Shown here: piece by piece, positions 53,408-62,708 of the stretch
Numbering within the stretch: the first letter of the stretch is position 1
Layout: every line of letters begins with the position of its first letter
Assembly: GCF_021646685.1 (NCBI RefSeq)
Contig: NZ_JAKJHW010000005.1
Span: 1-64,000 of the forward strand
Direction: 5' to 3'
Source of the DNA: Pseudalkalibacillus salsuginis
GTDB lineage: Bacteria; Bacillota; Bacilli; Bacillales; Fictibacillaceae
DNA: 64,000 bases
Program-made: the position numbers and the translations under genes
Notes under the pieces: generated by a model
Told to the model about the DNA's origin: nothing
Databases searched by the model: none
What the model saw: the letters and a program-made list of their open reading frames with translations, nothing else

Positions 53408-54424
53408 GTGAAGAAGATTATAAACAATCCCGGTCATGTTGTTCAAGAAGCAATTGAAGGATATATGTGCGCTTTTAAAGACTCAATAACAAAAGTTGAA
53501 AATGTAAACGGAATTATACGTAAAGACCTTAAAGAAAAAGTTGCGATCGTATCAGGTGGCGGAAGTGGACATGAGCCATTATTTTTGGGGTTTGTAGGTG
53601 AGGGTCTTGCTGATGGGGTGGCCATTGGAAATGTATTTGCAGCACCAACACCCAATACTGTTCAGCATGTAGCAAAAGCAGTGAATCGAGGAAAAGGTGT
53701 TTTATTCGTATATGGGAACTATGCGGGTGATGTTCTTAATTTTGATATGGCATCCGAGTTGTTAGAGTTTGATGATATCCAAACTAAAACCGTTTTAGTG
53801 ACAGATGATGTGGCTTCTGCTCCAGCGGAACGAAAAGGTGACCGTAGAGGGATTGCAGGAGATGTATTTGTTCTCAAGATTGCAGGCGCAGCTTCTGAGA
53901 AAGGTTGGTCATTAGATGAAGTAACACGTGTAACTCAAAAGGCGGCAGATCAAACATTTTCCATTGGTGTAGCCACAGCACCAGGTACAATTCCTGGAGA
54001 AACAGAACCTCCATTTGTGTTAGGTGATGATGAGATTGAATTTGGAATGGGGATCCATGGAGAACCAGGACTGAAACGTACGAAATTAATGAGTGCGGAT
54101 GAACTTACAGATGAGCTAGCAGAAAAATTATTAGAAGAAAGCAATATACAACCAGGTGATGAAGTGGCTGTTTATGTAAACGGTTTAGGTTCTACTACAT
54201 TATTAGAGTTGCTTATTGTTAATCGTAGAGTTGCCCAATTATTAAACAAAAAAAAGATTGATATTTATGATATGGACGTAAACAGTTACTGTACAACGCA
54301 AGAAATGGGTGGGTTTTCAATTACGTTATTAAAATTAGATGTCGAGTTAAAAGAGTTATATGATGCTCCTGCAAGCGCACCCTATTATAAAAAAACACAA
54401 AAGATCAGAGAGGGTGTTAAATAA
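53408..54424 (+). CDS. dhaK: Dihydroxyacetone-type kinase subunit DhaK
   Basis: Substrate-binding subunit of a two-part ketose kinase. The 338-residue protein has VSGGGSGHEPLFLGFVG, NYAGDVLNFDMA, DDVAS and GIHGEPGL; the histidine of the last forms the covalent bond to the keto group (about residue 219). Homologues phosphorylate dihydroxyacetone or, in tetritol pathways, erythrulose. The neighbouring ketotetrose isomerases favour erythrulose. GTG start after AAGGAGG. It overlaps dhaL by one base. Confidence 0.93.
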   Translation: MKKIINNPGHVVQEAIEGYMCAFKDSITKVENVNGIIRKDLKEKVAIVSGGGSGHEPLFLGFVGEGLADGVAIGNVFAAPTPNTVQHVAKAVNRGKGVLFVYGNYAGDVLNFDMASELLEFDDIQTKTVLVTDDVASAPAERKGDRRGIAGDVFVLKIAGAASEKGWSLDEVTRVTQKAADQTFSIGVATAPGTIPGETEPPFVLGDDEIEFGMGIHGEPGLKRTKLMSADELTDELAEKLLEESNIQPGDEVAVYVNGLGSTTLLELLIVNRRVAQLLNKKKIDIYDMDVNSYCTTQEMGGFSITLLKLDVELKELYDAPASAPYYKKTQKIREGVK

Positions 54425-55086
54425 TGTCAATTGAAACTGCAAACAGTATTACAGCGAGTCAAGTAAAAGATATGTTTTTATATGTAGGTGAAAAGGTAAT
54501 TGAAAGTAAACCTCTCCTAACAAAAATTGATAGCGCTATCGGTGACGGAGATCATGGTATTGGTATGTCTGTTGGATTTACGAAGGCAGCAGAAAATCTG
54601 AAGGCAAATGAATTCACAACGGTAAATGATGTTTTTAAAACAGTGGGTATGTCAATGATTTCATCAATGGGTGGAGCATCAGGGGTAATATTTGGGACAA
54701 TGTTTGTTGGAGGGATAAAAGGTTTAGAGCCAAAGACTTCTTTAGATTTACAATTATTGGCTAGTATTTACGATAAGGCTCTAGAAGCAATAAAGCTCCG
54801 TGGTAAGGCGGATTTGGGAGACAAAACAATGATTGACGCATTTCAACCTGTGGTTGAAACTTTGAAAGTTTGTGCTAATAAAAATGAGAGTTTAGTAGAA
54901 GGGCTTAAACAAGCAGAAATTGCAGCTCTCCAAGGCGTTGAAAATACAAAGGATTATGTTGCAAAGTTTGGAAGGGCAAAATCATTAGGCGAAAGAGCGA
55001 TTGGGCATCAGGATGCTGGTGCTACAACTGTTTCGATCATCATTAAATCAATGAAGGAATGGTTAGAAGGACAAGGCAATGAGTAA
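54424..55086 (+). CDS. dhaL: Dihydroxyacetone-type kinase subunit DhaL
   Basis: Nucleotide-binding subunit of the kinase. The 220-residue all-helical protein has the metal and ADP-binding IGDGDHGIGM near residue 40, MGGASGVIFGTMF, GDKTMIDA and a closing HQDAGATTVSIII. No DhaM phosphotransferase subunit is encoded in the island, so the pair may use ATP rather than PTS phosphate. It overlaps the TPI-like gene by eight bases. Confidence 0.93.
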   Translation: MSIETANSITASQVKDMFLYVGEKVIESKPLLTKIDSAIGDGDHGIGMSVGFTKAAENLKANEFTTVNDVFKTVGMSMISSMGGASGVIFGTMFVGGIKGLEPKTSLDLQLLASIYDKALEAIKLRGKADLGDKTMIDAFQPVVETLKVCANKNESLVEGLKQAEIAALQGVENTKDYVAKFGRAKSLGERAIGHQDAGATTVSIIIKSMKEWLEGQGNE

Positions 55087-55852
55087 GATTTGGGTTGGAA
55101 CTAACTGGAAAATGACAAAAACAATTGGAGAAGGAATTTCATACACAAAGGAACTTAAACAAGTAGCAAATGAATTAACTTCGAATATTGAGTTATTTAT
55201 TATTCCTTCCTTTACAGCTTTAGTTGATATAAAGAAAGAAGTTGCGGAAACAAGGATAAAACTTGGTGCGCAAAATATGCATTGGGAAGATAAAGGAGCA
55301 TATACAGGTGAAATTTCACCAAGAATGTTGAATGAAATAGGGATAGACCTGGTTGAATTAGGTCACTCAGAGCGAAGACAATATTACAATGAAAACGATT
55401 CAGATATTAATAAAAAAGTAGTTTCTGCATTAAAGCATGGGATGAAGCCGCTGGTTTGTATTGGTGAAGAGATTGAACAAAAAAATAACTTCATTTCTTT
55501 TGAAATACTTGCTGCACAGTTAAAAGTATGCCTAAAAGGGTTATCTGAAGAAGATGCTAAACAGGTTCTAGTCGCTTATGAACCTGTTTGGGCAATTGGT
55601 GAAAAAGGAATTCCTGCTGATTCTAATTATGTGGGGGAGGTTCATACCTTTTTACGTCACACATTAGTTGAAATGTTCCTGGAAAGTGGGTATGAAATAC
55701 CATTATTATACGGCGGAAGTGTTAATTTAGATAATTTCTTAAAATATATTAATCACCAAGATGTAAATGGTCTTTTTGTCGGAAGAACTGCTTGGGATTT
55801 GGAAACCTTTACAGTTCTGTTACATGAGCTTGAGAAGCATCTTTATAGTTGA
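55079..55852 (+). CDS. Triosephosphate-isomerase-like protein, probable ketotetrose-phosphate isomerase
   Basis: A 257-residue TIM barrel with the catalytic residues of triosephosphate isomerase: TNWKM, GHSERRQ and YEPVWAIG. Two segments depart from glycolytic TPI: the phosphate-gripping loop reads GEKGIPAD rather than GTGKTAT, and the last motif is LFVGRTAWDLETF rather than a VGGASL form. Comparable second TPI copies next to RpiB and DhaK-like genes convert L-erythrulose 1-phosphate to D-erythrulose 4-phosphate (LerI, and EryH/TpiA2 in Brucella). That role is my preferred reading, not proven. It overlaps dhaL. Confidence 0.85.
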   Translation: MSKIWVGTNWKMTKTIGEGISYTKELKQVANELTSNIELFIIPSFTALVDIKKEVAETRIKLGAQNMHWEDKGAYTGEISPRMLNEIGIDLVELGHSERRQYYNENDSDINKKVVSALKHGMKPLVCIGEEIEQKNNFISFEILAAQLKVCLKGLSEEDAKQVLVAYEPVWAIGEKGIPADSNYVGEVHTFLRHTLVEMFLESGYEIPLLYGGSVNLDNFLKYINHQDVNGLFVGRTAWDLETFTVLLHELEKHLYS

Positions 55853-55858
55853 TAATAA

Positions 55859-55889
55859 AACAAAGATACTCCTAAGGAGCATCCTTGTT
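55859..55889. terminator. Bidirectional terminator between the TPI-like gene and deoR
   Basis: Stem AACAAAGAT (55859-55867) with ATCCTTGTT (55881-55889), with TCTTTT to the right and AAAA to the left, between two converging genes. Confidence 0.75.
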
Positions 55890-55910
55890 CTTTTGTTAGT
55901 ATAGCGGGTC

Positions 55911-56681
55911 TTAAAATACTTTTATATTATGATTAGACAATTCTTTAAGAAGTGAATCATCAAATTTTTTGTCAGTAATAATTGTGTCAATTTTTTCGCA
56001 TGTAGCAAAAGTAGCTATTGAGCTTGTTCCTATTTTTGTATAATCTACCATTCCAACAACTTTATTAGCCTTTTCAACCATTATCCTTTTTAACTCTACT
56101 TCATAGACATTAAAGTCTGTTAGTCCTTCTTCAATAGAGAATCCACTTGCTGATGTAAACATGGTGTCTATATTGATTTTATTTAAAATACTTGTTCCTA
56201 GTGATCCTTCAAGTGCCATCGACCCCATTCTTGCCATCCCACCTATTAAGATGACATTAATTCCAGGATTCTCTTTCAACTCGATAGCAGTTGATATTCC
56301 GTTTGTTACAACGGTGATATGTAAGTTGGATTCTCTTAATAACCTTGCCAATTCGAGGGCGGTTGTACTCGCATCTAGTAATATACAATCTTTTTGCTCA
56401 ATAAGCTGGACAGCTTTTTGGGCAATAATTATTTTTGAATCACGGTTTTTCTTTTCACGTTCAGAAAAACTTTTCTTTGATGATGAAAAATCTTCATTTA
56501 AAACAGCTCCACCATGCGTCCGGGTTAATAGGCCTTCTTCTTCTAGAACGTTTAAATCCGTTCTTAATGTAGCTTCGGAAACATTAACACCTTTTGCTAA
56601 ATCTTTAACCGTAACTCGTTTTTTTTCTTCGAGTAAATTTAAAATTAATTGTCTTCTTTCGCTAGCAAATAATTTATCCAT
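55911..56681 (-). CDS. DeoR-family transcriptional regulator
   Basis: A 256-residue repressor type. The N-terminal helix-turn-helix reads KDLAKGVNVSEATLRTDLNVLEEEGLLTRTHGGAV, the DeoR signature; the C-terminal sugar-phosphate sensor has LLDASTTALELARLL and TSASGFSIEEGLTD. Such regulators usually release DNA when they bind a phosphorylated sugar, here perhaps a ketotetrose phosphate. I start it at 56681 (MDKLFASERR) after AGAGGG; a frame open to 56741 crosses the candidate operator. Confidence 0.93.
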   Translation of the reverse strand: MDKLFASERRQLILNLLEEKKRVTVKDLAKGVNVSEATLRTDLNVLEEEGLLTRTHGGAVLNEDFSSSKKSFSEREKKNRDSKIIIAQKAVQLIEQKDCILLDASTTALELARLLRESNLHITVVTNGISTAIELKENPGINVILIGGMARMGSMALEGSLGTSILNKINIDTMFTSASGFSIEEGLTDFNVYEVELKRIMVEKANKVVGMVDYTKIGTSSIATFATCEKIDTIITDKKFDDSLLKELSNHNIKVF

Positions 56682-56710
56682 TTTAATCCCTCTTTTATTA
56701 GCCAATTGAA

Positions 56711-56733
56711 TGTAAATGAAAATAAAAATAATT
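56711..56733 (+). promoter_or_regulatory. Candidate DeoR-type operator, third copy
   Basis: TGTAAATGAAAATAAAAATA, 30 bases upstream of the deoR start. It fits autoregulation. Confidence 0.45.
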
Positions 56734-56860
56734 AAAAACAAGGTAAGTTATATATCCTTATTTATAATTATAATTCAATTTTAATCAATAGATCTCGAGA
56801 TAGCAAGCGTATACTATATTTAATTTTATAGAATGTATTTATATTCACCTTAAAAACAAA

Positions 56861-56898
56861 AGTAAATGAAAATAAATATTGAAAAATAAAAATAAATG
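56861..56898 (+). promoter_or_regulatory. Candidate DeoR-type operator, fourth copy
   Basis: AGTAAATGAAAATAAATATT followed by a second GAAAAATAAAAATAAATG, before rpiB. It shares GTAAATGAAAATAAA with the copy at 56711. Confidence 0.45.
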
Positions 56899-56968
56899 TA
56901 ATAGAATGATGGTAGTTAAAAAATATAATACAAAGCTTTTTTGCAAACAAATGAAAGGGGATGCGAAA

Positions 56969-57445
56969 ATGAAAATTGGAATTGGATGCGATCACAATGC
57001 ATTTGATTTAAAAGAGGTATTAAAAAGATTTATTGAGAAGTCAGGTAACGAAGTCGAGGATTATGGTTGCTATTCAAAAAGTGCAATTGATTACCCTGAT
57101 GTAGCGTTGAAAGTAGCTGAAGGAGTAAGTAATAAGGTTGTAGAAAGAGGGATTTTACTTTGTGGTACAGGAATTGGTATGTGTATAGTTGCCAACAAGT
57201 ATCCAGGTATCAGAGCAGCTCAAACCCATGATGTTTATTCCGCTGAAAGAGCACAATTAAGTAATGATGCTCAAATTATTACGATAGGCTCCCAAGTTGT
57301 TGGGGAAGAACTTGCAAAAAAGATTGTTTCAGCTTATTTAAATTCCCATTGGGCTGGTGGTTCTCAACGTAAAGTAGATAGAATTGTTGGAATAGAAAAA
57401 GAGTTTTATACGGGTAAGGAAGATTCCTCTAGCACTTGCAGTTAA
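56969..57445 (+). CDS. rpiB: RpiB-type sugar-phosphate isomerase
   Basis: A 158-residue protein of the RpiB/LacAB family: KIGIGCDHNAFDLKEVL, DYPDVALKVAEGV and ERGILLCGTGIGMCIVANK, whose cysteine is catalytic. Members act on ribose 5-phosphate or, in tetritol pathways, convert D-erythrulose 4-phosphate to D-erythrose 4-phosphate (DerI/EryI). The gene context favours the latter. Start ATG at 56969 after AAAGGGGATG; a longer frame from 56879 overlaps the operator region. Confidence 0.93.
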   Translation: MKIGIGCDHNAFDLKEVLKRFIEKSGNEVEDYGCYSKSAIDYPDVALKVAEGVSNKVVERGILLCGTGIGMCIVANKYPGIRAAQTHDVYSAERAQLSNDAQIITIGSQVVGEELAKKIVSAYLNSHWAGGSQRKVDRIVGIEKEFYTGKEDSSSTCS

Positions 57446-57508
57446 GTTTTTTATAATAACGAAACTTATAACATTACTTATAAGTAGTTTAAAAGGGAGG
57501 ATGCTCCA

Positions 57509-58450
57509 ATGAATCAATTAATATATGATTTTTTACATGTTACAGAATCAGCAGCTCTTGCATCATTGCCATGGGTTGGAACTGGAAATAAATTTGAAGC
57601 TGATAGAGCCGCAACAAACTCCATGAGAAACCTATTGAATAAGATACAAATGGATGGTGTCGTCGTAATTGGTGAAGGTGAAATTGATGAATCTCCCATG
57701 CTCTACATTGGTGAAAGAGTAGGAGCAGGGACAGGTCTAAAAGTTGATTTAGCAGTAGATCCAATTGACGGAACCACGTCTACTTCGAAGGGGCAAAATG
57801 ATGCTATTACAGTAATTGCCGCTGCACCAAAAGGAACATTACTTCACGCACCAGATATGTATATGGAAAAAATAGCGACTGGACCAAAGGCAGCGGGCAA
57901 AATTGATATAAATGCAACAATTGAAGACAATTTGTATGCGGTTGCAAAAGCAAGTGAAAAGCAACTAAATGAGTTGACAGTCATTATCCAGGATCGAGAA
58001 AGACATCAGAAGTGGATAGAAATCATTCGAAGCATGGGTGCAAAGACATACTTGTTTGAAGATGGTGATGTTATTCCTGCGATATCTACATGTATTGATT
58101 CATTGAATATTGATTTGTTTGTTGGTATTGGAGGTGCTCCCGAAGGTGTTTTAGCAGCAGTTGGGATCAAAAGCTTAGGTGGAGATATGCAAGCAAGGCT
58201 TTTACCTAGTACAGAAGAGGAATATGACAGATGTAAAAGTATGGGGATTGAGGATCCGAATCAAGCATTAAGACTTGAACAATTAGTAGGTACGGATAAT
58301 TGTGCTTTTATAGCAACCGGTATTACAAGTAATATGTTGCTAAAAGGGATTCGAAGTGATCAAAAAAAATACATTACTCATTCAATGGTGATAAGTGGAT
58401 TAGATAAAAATTTACGGTGTACGGAAACGGTACATCTTATAAATAGTTAA
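57509..58450 (+). CDS. glpX: Class II fructose-1,6-bisphosphatase (GlpX)
   Basis: A 313-residue metal-dependent phosphatase with GEGEIDESPMLYIGE, DPIDGTTSTSKG and GIGGAPEGVLAA. GlpX enzymes remove phosphate from fructose 1,6-bisphosphate, and some from sedoheptulose 1,7-bisphosphate. With an erythrose 4-phosphate source, aldolase plus this enzyme could make sedoheptulose 7-phosphate. It lies between rpiB and the transketolase gene on one strand. Confidence 0.94.
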   Translation: MNQLIYDFLHVTESAALASLPWVGTGNKFEADRAATNSMRNLLNKIQMDGVVVIGEGEIDESPMLYIGERVGAGTGLKVDLAVDPIDGTTSTSKGQNDAITVIAAAPKGTLLHAPDMYMEKIATGPKAAGKIDINATIEDNLYAVAKASEKQLNELTVIIQDRERHQKWIEIIRSMGAKTYLFEDGDVIPAISTCIDSLNIDLFVGIGGAPEGVLAAVGIKSLGGDMQARLLPSTEEEYDRCKSMGIEDPNQALRLEQLVGTDNCAFIATGITSNMLLKGIRSDQKKYITHSMVISGLDKNLRCTETVHLINS

Positions 58451-58533
58451 GTTTTATTTATCTAGGTTGAGTAGGAAAATTTAAATTTTCTAAAAGAAAG
58501 AGATAATATATGCTTTTGCAAGGAGGAATCAAT

Positions 58534-60540
58534 ATGATTAGAGAAAAGTTGGATATTGATCAGTTATCTATTCAAACAATTAGAACGCTCTCTATTGATG
58601 CAATTGAAAATGTAGGATCTGGTCATCCTGGTATGCCAATGGGTGCAGCGCCGATGGCGTATACGCTTTGGACAAAGTTTATGAATTATAATCCGAGCAA
58701 TCCGAATTGGTTTAATCGTGATCGCTTTGTTTTATCAGCTGGTCATGGTTCGATGTTATTGTATAGCTTACTTCATTTAACTGGATATGACGTTTCATTA
58801 GATGATCTGAAAAATTTCCGTCAATGGGGAAGTAAAACTCCAGGGCATCCTGAGTTTGGTCATACACCAGGTATCGATGCAACAACAGGTCCGTTAGGGC
58901 AAGGTATTGCAATGGCAGTAGGAATGGCTATGGCTGAGAGACACTTAGCTTCAACTTATAACCGAAAAAGCTTAAATGTGATTGATCACTTTACATACAG
59001 CATTTGTGGAGACGGAGATTTAATGGAAGGTGTGTCAGCAGAAGCTGCTTCATTAGCTGGTCATCTTAAACTAGGAAAATTAATTGTTTTATATGACTCA
59101 AACGATATTTCACTTGATGGTGATCTTAATTTGTCGTTTAGTGAAAATGTTGAAGACCGTTTTAAAGCTTATAACTGGCAAGTCATTCGAGTTGAAGATG
59201 GCAATGATTTAGAGGCGATCGCAAGAGCAATTACAGAGGCAAAAGCAAACACAGAACAGCCGACGTTGATTGAAGTGAAAACAGTGATTGGATACGGGTC
59301 TCCAAACAAAGCTGGAAGATCTACTTCACACGGTTCTCCTCTTGGAAAAGAAGAAATTAAACTAGTTAAAGAACATTATAAATGGAATTATAGTGAAAAT
59401 TTTTATGTGCCAGAAGAAGTGAAATTATATTTTGCTGAAATAAAGAAATCCTCGGAATTAAAAGAACAGACTTGGAATGAACTATTTTCAATATACGAAA
59501 AATTATATCCAAGTCTTGCGAAGGAATTAAAAATAGCCATTTATGGAGAGCTTCCAGATGGGTGGGATGCTGCTATTCCTTCTTATAAGGTTGGAGAAGA
59601 TAAGTTAGCGACTCGTGCGTCAAGTGGAGAAGTTTTAAATGCAATTTCAAAACATACACCTCAACTCTTGGGGGGATCAGCAGATCTAGCATCATCAAAT
59701 AAAACTCTATTAAAAGGAGAGGAAAACTTTAGTAGTGCAAGTTATAGCGGCCGTAATATATGGTTTGGGGTTCGTGAATTTGGAATGGGTGCAGCCGTAA
59801 ATGGAATGGCATTGCATGGTGGCGTAAAAGTCTTTGGTGCCACATTCTTTGTTTTCTCAGACTACTTACGTCCCGCTATCCGCCTATCAGCTTTAATGAA
59901 GCTACCTGTTACATATGTCTTTACACATGATAGTATTGCGGTCGGTGAGGATGGACCAACACATGAACCGATAGAACAATTAGCATCGTTACGCTGCATG
60001 CCGGGCTTATCTACAATTAGACCAGCTGATGGGAATGAGACAGCTGCTGCTTGGAAGCTTGCAATAGAGAGTACCAATGAACCGACAGTTCTTGTTTTAA
60101 CTAGACAAGATTTACCGACCCTTGTTGATTCTGAAAAGGCATATGAAGGCGTGAAGAAAGGTGCATATGTTATTTCGGAAGCAAATGGAGAAAGAAGCGG
60201 CCTTCTATTAGCTTCTGGATCTGAAGTGTCTCTAGCGGTTGAAGCCCAAAAGGCACTGGAGAAAGAAGGTATTTATGTATCAGTAATTAGTATGCCGAGT
60301 TGGGATCGTTTTGAAAAACAACCGAAACCATATCAAGAAAGTGTGGTTCCAAAACATGTTAGAGCACGTCTAGGAATTGAAATGGGTGCATCCCTTGGTT
60401 GGAGCAAATATATTGGCGATCATGGAGCTGTATTAACCATAGACCAATTTGGAGCATCAGCACCTGGTGAAAAACTTATCGATGAATATGGCTTTACAGT
60501 AGTGAATGTCATTTCTCAATTTAAAAGCCTTCTTAAATAA
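58534..60540 (+). CDS. tkt: Transketolase
   Basis: A thiamine-diphosphate enzyme moving two-carbon units between sugar phosphates. The 668-residue protein has [20 protein letters not shown], the cofactor motif [29 protein letters not shown] and [19 protein letters not shown]. Start ATG at 58534 after AAGGAGGA. A second, island-borne copy would fit catabolism of erythrose 4-phosphate. A terminator follows. Confidence 0.96.
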   Translation: MIREKLDIDQLSIQTIRTLSIDAIENVGSGHPGMPMGAAPMAYTLWTKFMNYNPSNPNWFNRDRFVLSAGHGSMLLYSLLHLTGYDVSLDDLKNFRQWGSKTPGHPEFGHTPGIDATTGPLGQGIAMAVGMAMAERHLASTYNRKSLNVIDHFTYSICGDGDLMEGVSAEAASLAGHLKLGKLIVLYDSNDISLDGDLNLSFSENVEDRFKAYNWQVIRVEDGNDLEAIARAITEAKANTEQPTLIEVKTVIGYGSPNKAGRSTSHGSPLGKEEIKLVKEHYKWNYSENFYVPEEVKLYFAEIKKSSELKEQTWNELFSIYEKLYPSLAKELKIAIYGELPDGWDAAIPSYKVGEDKLATRASSGEVLNAISKHTPQLLGGSADLASSNKTLLKGEENFSSASYSGRNIWFGVREFGMGAAVNGMALHGGVKVFGATFFVFSDYLRPAIRLSALMKLPVTYVFTHDSIAVGEDGPTHEPIEQLASLRCMPGLSTIRPADGNETAAAWKLAIESTNEPTVLVLTRQDLPTLVDSEKAYEGVKKGAYVISEANGERSGLLLASGSEVSLAVEAQKALEKEGIYVSVISMPSWDRFEKQPKPYQESVVPKHVRARLGIEMGASLGWSKYIGDHGAVLTIDQFGASAPGEKLIDEYGFTVVNVISQFKSLLK

Positions 60541-60604
60541 TGTCTAACGTATTGTGAGTAAGTGAATCAAAAAGTGAAAAAACCAGCAAGATAACTCTTT
60601 TTTT

Positions 60605-60636
60605 GTAGCAGAATTACCCAATAGGAATTCTGCTAC
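60605..60636 (+). terminator. Terminator after tkt
   Basis: Perfect 11-bp stem GTAGCAGAATT with AATTCTGCTAC (60605-60636). T runs occur on both sides (TTTTTTT before, TGTTTT after). Confidence 0.82.
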
Positions 60637-60683
60637 TGTTTTAATCAACATAACTCTCATAAGGGAAAAGGCTAGGTGACAAC

Positions 60684-61316
60684 ATGTTTCATACAATTGA
60701 AGAAGCATTACAAGATTTGAAAAACGGGAAAGTTATTATTATTTGTGATGATGAAGATCGTGAGAACGAAGGTGATATTATGTCATTGGCAGAATACTCA
60801 ACACCTGAAGTAATCAATTTCATGGCTACTCATGGACGAGGGTTAATCTGTACACCTATATCAAAACAACTAGCTGAAAATTTTGAGCTAGACCTCATGG
60901 TTAGACAGGATAACAATACAGATGTGCATCGTACCGCTTTTACAATTAGTATTGATTATAAGACAACAACAACAGGTATTAGTTCTCTAGAACGTTCTGA
61001 TACGATCCGAGCATTGTTACGAGAGGATGTAACCCCATCTGATTTTCGCCGTCCTGGCCATGTCTTTCCATTAATTGCGAAAGAAGGAGGAGTTCTAAGT
61101 CGACCCGGTCATACAGAAGCAGCCGTTGATTTAGCAAGATTGGCTGGTGAAAAGCCAGCTGGTGTGATTTGTGAAATTATGAAAGAAGACGGAATGATGG
61201 CACGTGTACCAGATTTAATAAAGATATCAAATAAATTTCAATTAAAGATGATTACGATAAAAGACTTAGTTACATATCGTCGAAAACAACAAAGCGCAAC
61301 AATGATTGAGAAGTGA
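60684..61316 (+). CDS. ribB: 3,4-dihydroxy-2-butanone-4-phosphate synthase (RibB-like)
   Basis: A 210-residue stand-alone RibB. The family enzyme turns ribulose 5-phosphate into 3,4-dihydroxy-2-butanone 4-phosphate and formate for riboflavin. [27 protein letters not shown] and [10 protein letters not shown] are kept; the usual TTGISAxDR reads [10 protein letters not shown], an Asp-to-Glu change. No GTP cyclohydrolase II domain and no FMN riboswitch are seen, and no other rib genes are near. It may supply riboflavin precursor, or act on a related sugar phosphate in this pathway. Confidence 0.92.
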   Translation: MFHTIEEALQDLKNGKVIIICDDEDRENEGDIMSLAEYSTPEVINFMATHGRGLICTPISKQLAENFELDLMVRQDNNTDVHRTAFTISIDYKTTTTGISSLERSDTIRALLREDVTPSDFRRPGHVFPLIAKEGGVLSRPGHTEAAVDLARLAGEKPAGVICEIMKEDGMMARVPDLIKISNKFQLKMITIKDLVTYRRKQQSATMIEK

Positions 61317-62000
61317 ATTTTGTTAATCTTTTGGTTGAAGTTTTTAGAGAAAGGGAATCCATTTCTATTTCGCGAATATCTGCGAACCTCCTCATTCGTA
61401 CCTCGCTACAGGTCTTCTCAACAAGTTTTTCGGAGGTAACATATTTTTCATATTTGTGTAGGGACGAGGTTTTCAAAACATTATATTTTCAGAAAAAGGA
61501 TAAAGTTCAACTGAAGGAAACAGGAAGTGATGGGTTTATTGTCCTTGGCGGTATGGTCCCTCTATTGTACAGACCTATGTTATTGAGGTAGTCGGACGGT
61601 GTTCAAGGTATATCGCGATTTGGTCAGGTGTGTATCTAGTAGCAGAAAAAAATATTCCAGAAACTGAAGCAAGATGTTGACGTTTTTAATGACGAATTCT
61701 GCAAGGGAATGAATGAGGGGAAAAATTCACAGTACTTTATTAGTTTCTGAAGGTGTGGGAAAAGCAGAACGAAAAGAGTTAGTAAAGTATTCAGCAGAAA
61801 ACAAATTTAGAGACAAAAGTAACGATTGGTGGACATCTCCAACGCGGGGTTCCCCAAGTGTATACGACCGAATGGAAGCCGAATGGCTGCAAAAGCTGTG
61901 GACTTATAACTAGAAGGGAAGCAGATATTTTGCTTGGCTTTAGTTTGCTCGTTTGGATCCTACATGAATGAATGCCTTAGGAAAAGTTGAATTGATCACA
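61317..62000 (+). pseudogene. Decayed region with unrecognised gene remnants
   Basis: About 700 bases between ribB and the transaldolase gene, broken into short frames. A frame at 61713-61913 ends with a well-formed tail (WWTSPTRGSPSVYDRMEAEW), and 61590-61680 in another frame reads GVYLVAEKNIPETEARC. They look like pieces of one or two lost genes. I cannot assign a family. Confidence 0.4.
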
Positions 62001-62042
62001 ACATCTATCGATTAAAAAAATAAAAATTGGAGGAGTAAGAAG

Positions 62043-62708
62043 ATGAAATTTTTTGTTGATACTGCAAATCTTGAAGATATTCAAAAAGCATATAAAATTG
62101 GTGTATTATCAGGTGTCACTACAAATCCTTCCTTAGTAGCTAAAGAAAGAATAAAATTTGAAAATCGAATCGCGGAAATTTGCCAATTAGTTCCAGATAT
62201 TGAGTCTGTTTCTGCAGAAGTAACTCCTAATGCTGTAATGGCTGATGAAATGATTGCAGAAGCTGAGGAATTGATTAAAATTAACAATGGTGATAAGAAA
62301 ATAACAATTAAGCTTCCAATGACTTTACAAGGATTAGAAGCTTGTAGATATCTCACGAAAAAGGGTGTTAAAACTAATGTAACCCTTATCTTTACGGTAA
62401 ATCAAGCTCTTTTAGCTGCACGAGCTGGGGCAACCTATGTTTCCCCATTTTTAGGTAGATTAGATGATATTTCTGAAGATGGAGTTCAATTAGTCACGAA
62501 AATTGCTGAGTTATTCCACTTGCAAAAGATCGATTCACAAATTATTGCGGCTTCCGTTCGTCATCCTGATCACGTTACACGTGTAGCATTAGCTGGTGCT
62601 AATATTGCGACTATTCCATTCAATGTAATTGAACAAATTTCAAGGCATCCATTAACAGATCAAGGGATTGATAAATTTGCAGCAGACTGGAAAAAGGTAT
62701 CACAATAA
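62043..62708 (+). CDS. tal: Transaldolase (small, TalC/FSA type)
   Basis: A 221-residue protein of the short transaldolase class: MKFFVDTANLEDIQKAYKIG, GVTTNPSLVAKE, the Schiff-base lysine in ITIKLPMT and VSPFLGRLDDI. It moves a dihydroxyacetone unit between sugar phosphates; some relatives are fructose-6-phosphate aldolases. TTGGAGGAG precedes the ATG. With tkt it completes a route from erythrose 4-phosphate to central metabolism. Confidence 0.94.
   Translation: MKFFVDTANLEDIQKAYKIGVLSGVTTNPSLVAKERIKFENRIAEICQLVPDIESVSAEVTPNAVMADEMIAEAEELIKINNGDKKITIKLPMTLQGLEACRYLTKKGVKTNVTLIFTVNQALLAARAGATYVSPFLGRLDDISEDGVQLVTKIAELFHLQKIDSQIIAASVRHPDHVTRVALAGANIATIPFNVIEQISRHPLTDQGIDKFAADWKKVSQ

Noticed and set aside
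53408-55086. PTS-dependent Dha operon
   Set aside because: No DhaM or other PTS component is encoded in the island.
56682-56741. N-terminal extension of the DeoR regulator
   Set aside because: It is hydrophobic AT-rich translation of the operator region; the conserved start is at 56681.
60541-60683. FMN riboswitch before ribB
   Set aside because: None of the conserved riboswitch segments is present; only a terminator hairpin is seen.
61317-61913. Decayed ribA half of a RibBA fusion after ribB
   Set aside because: No GTP cyclohydrolase II zinc or active-site motif is found in any frame.
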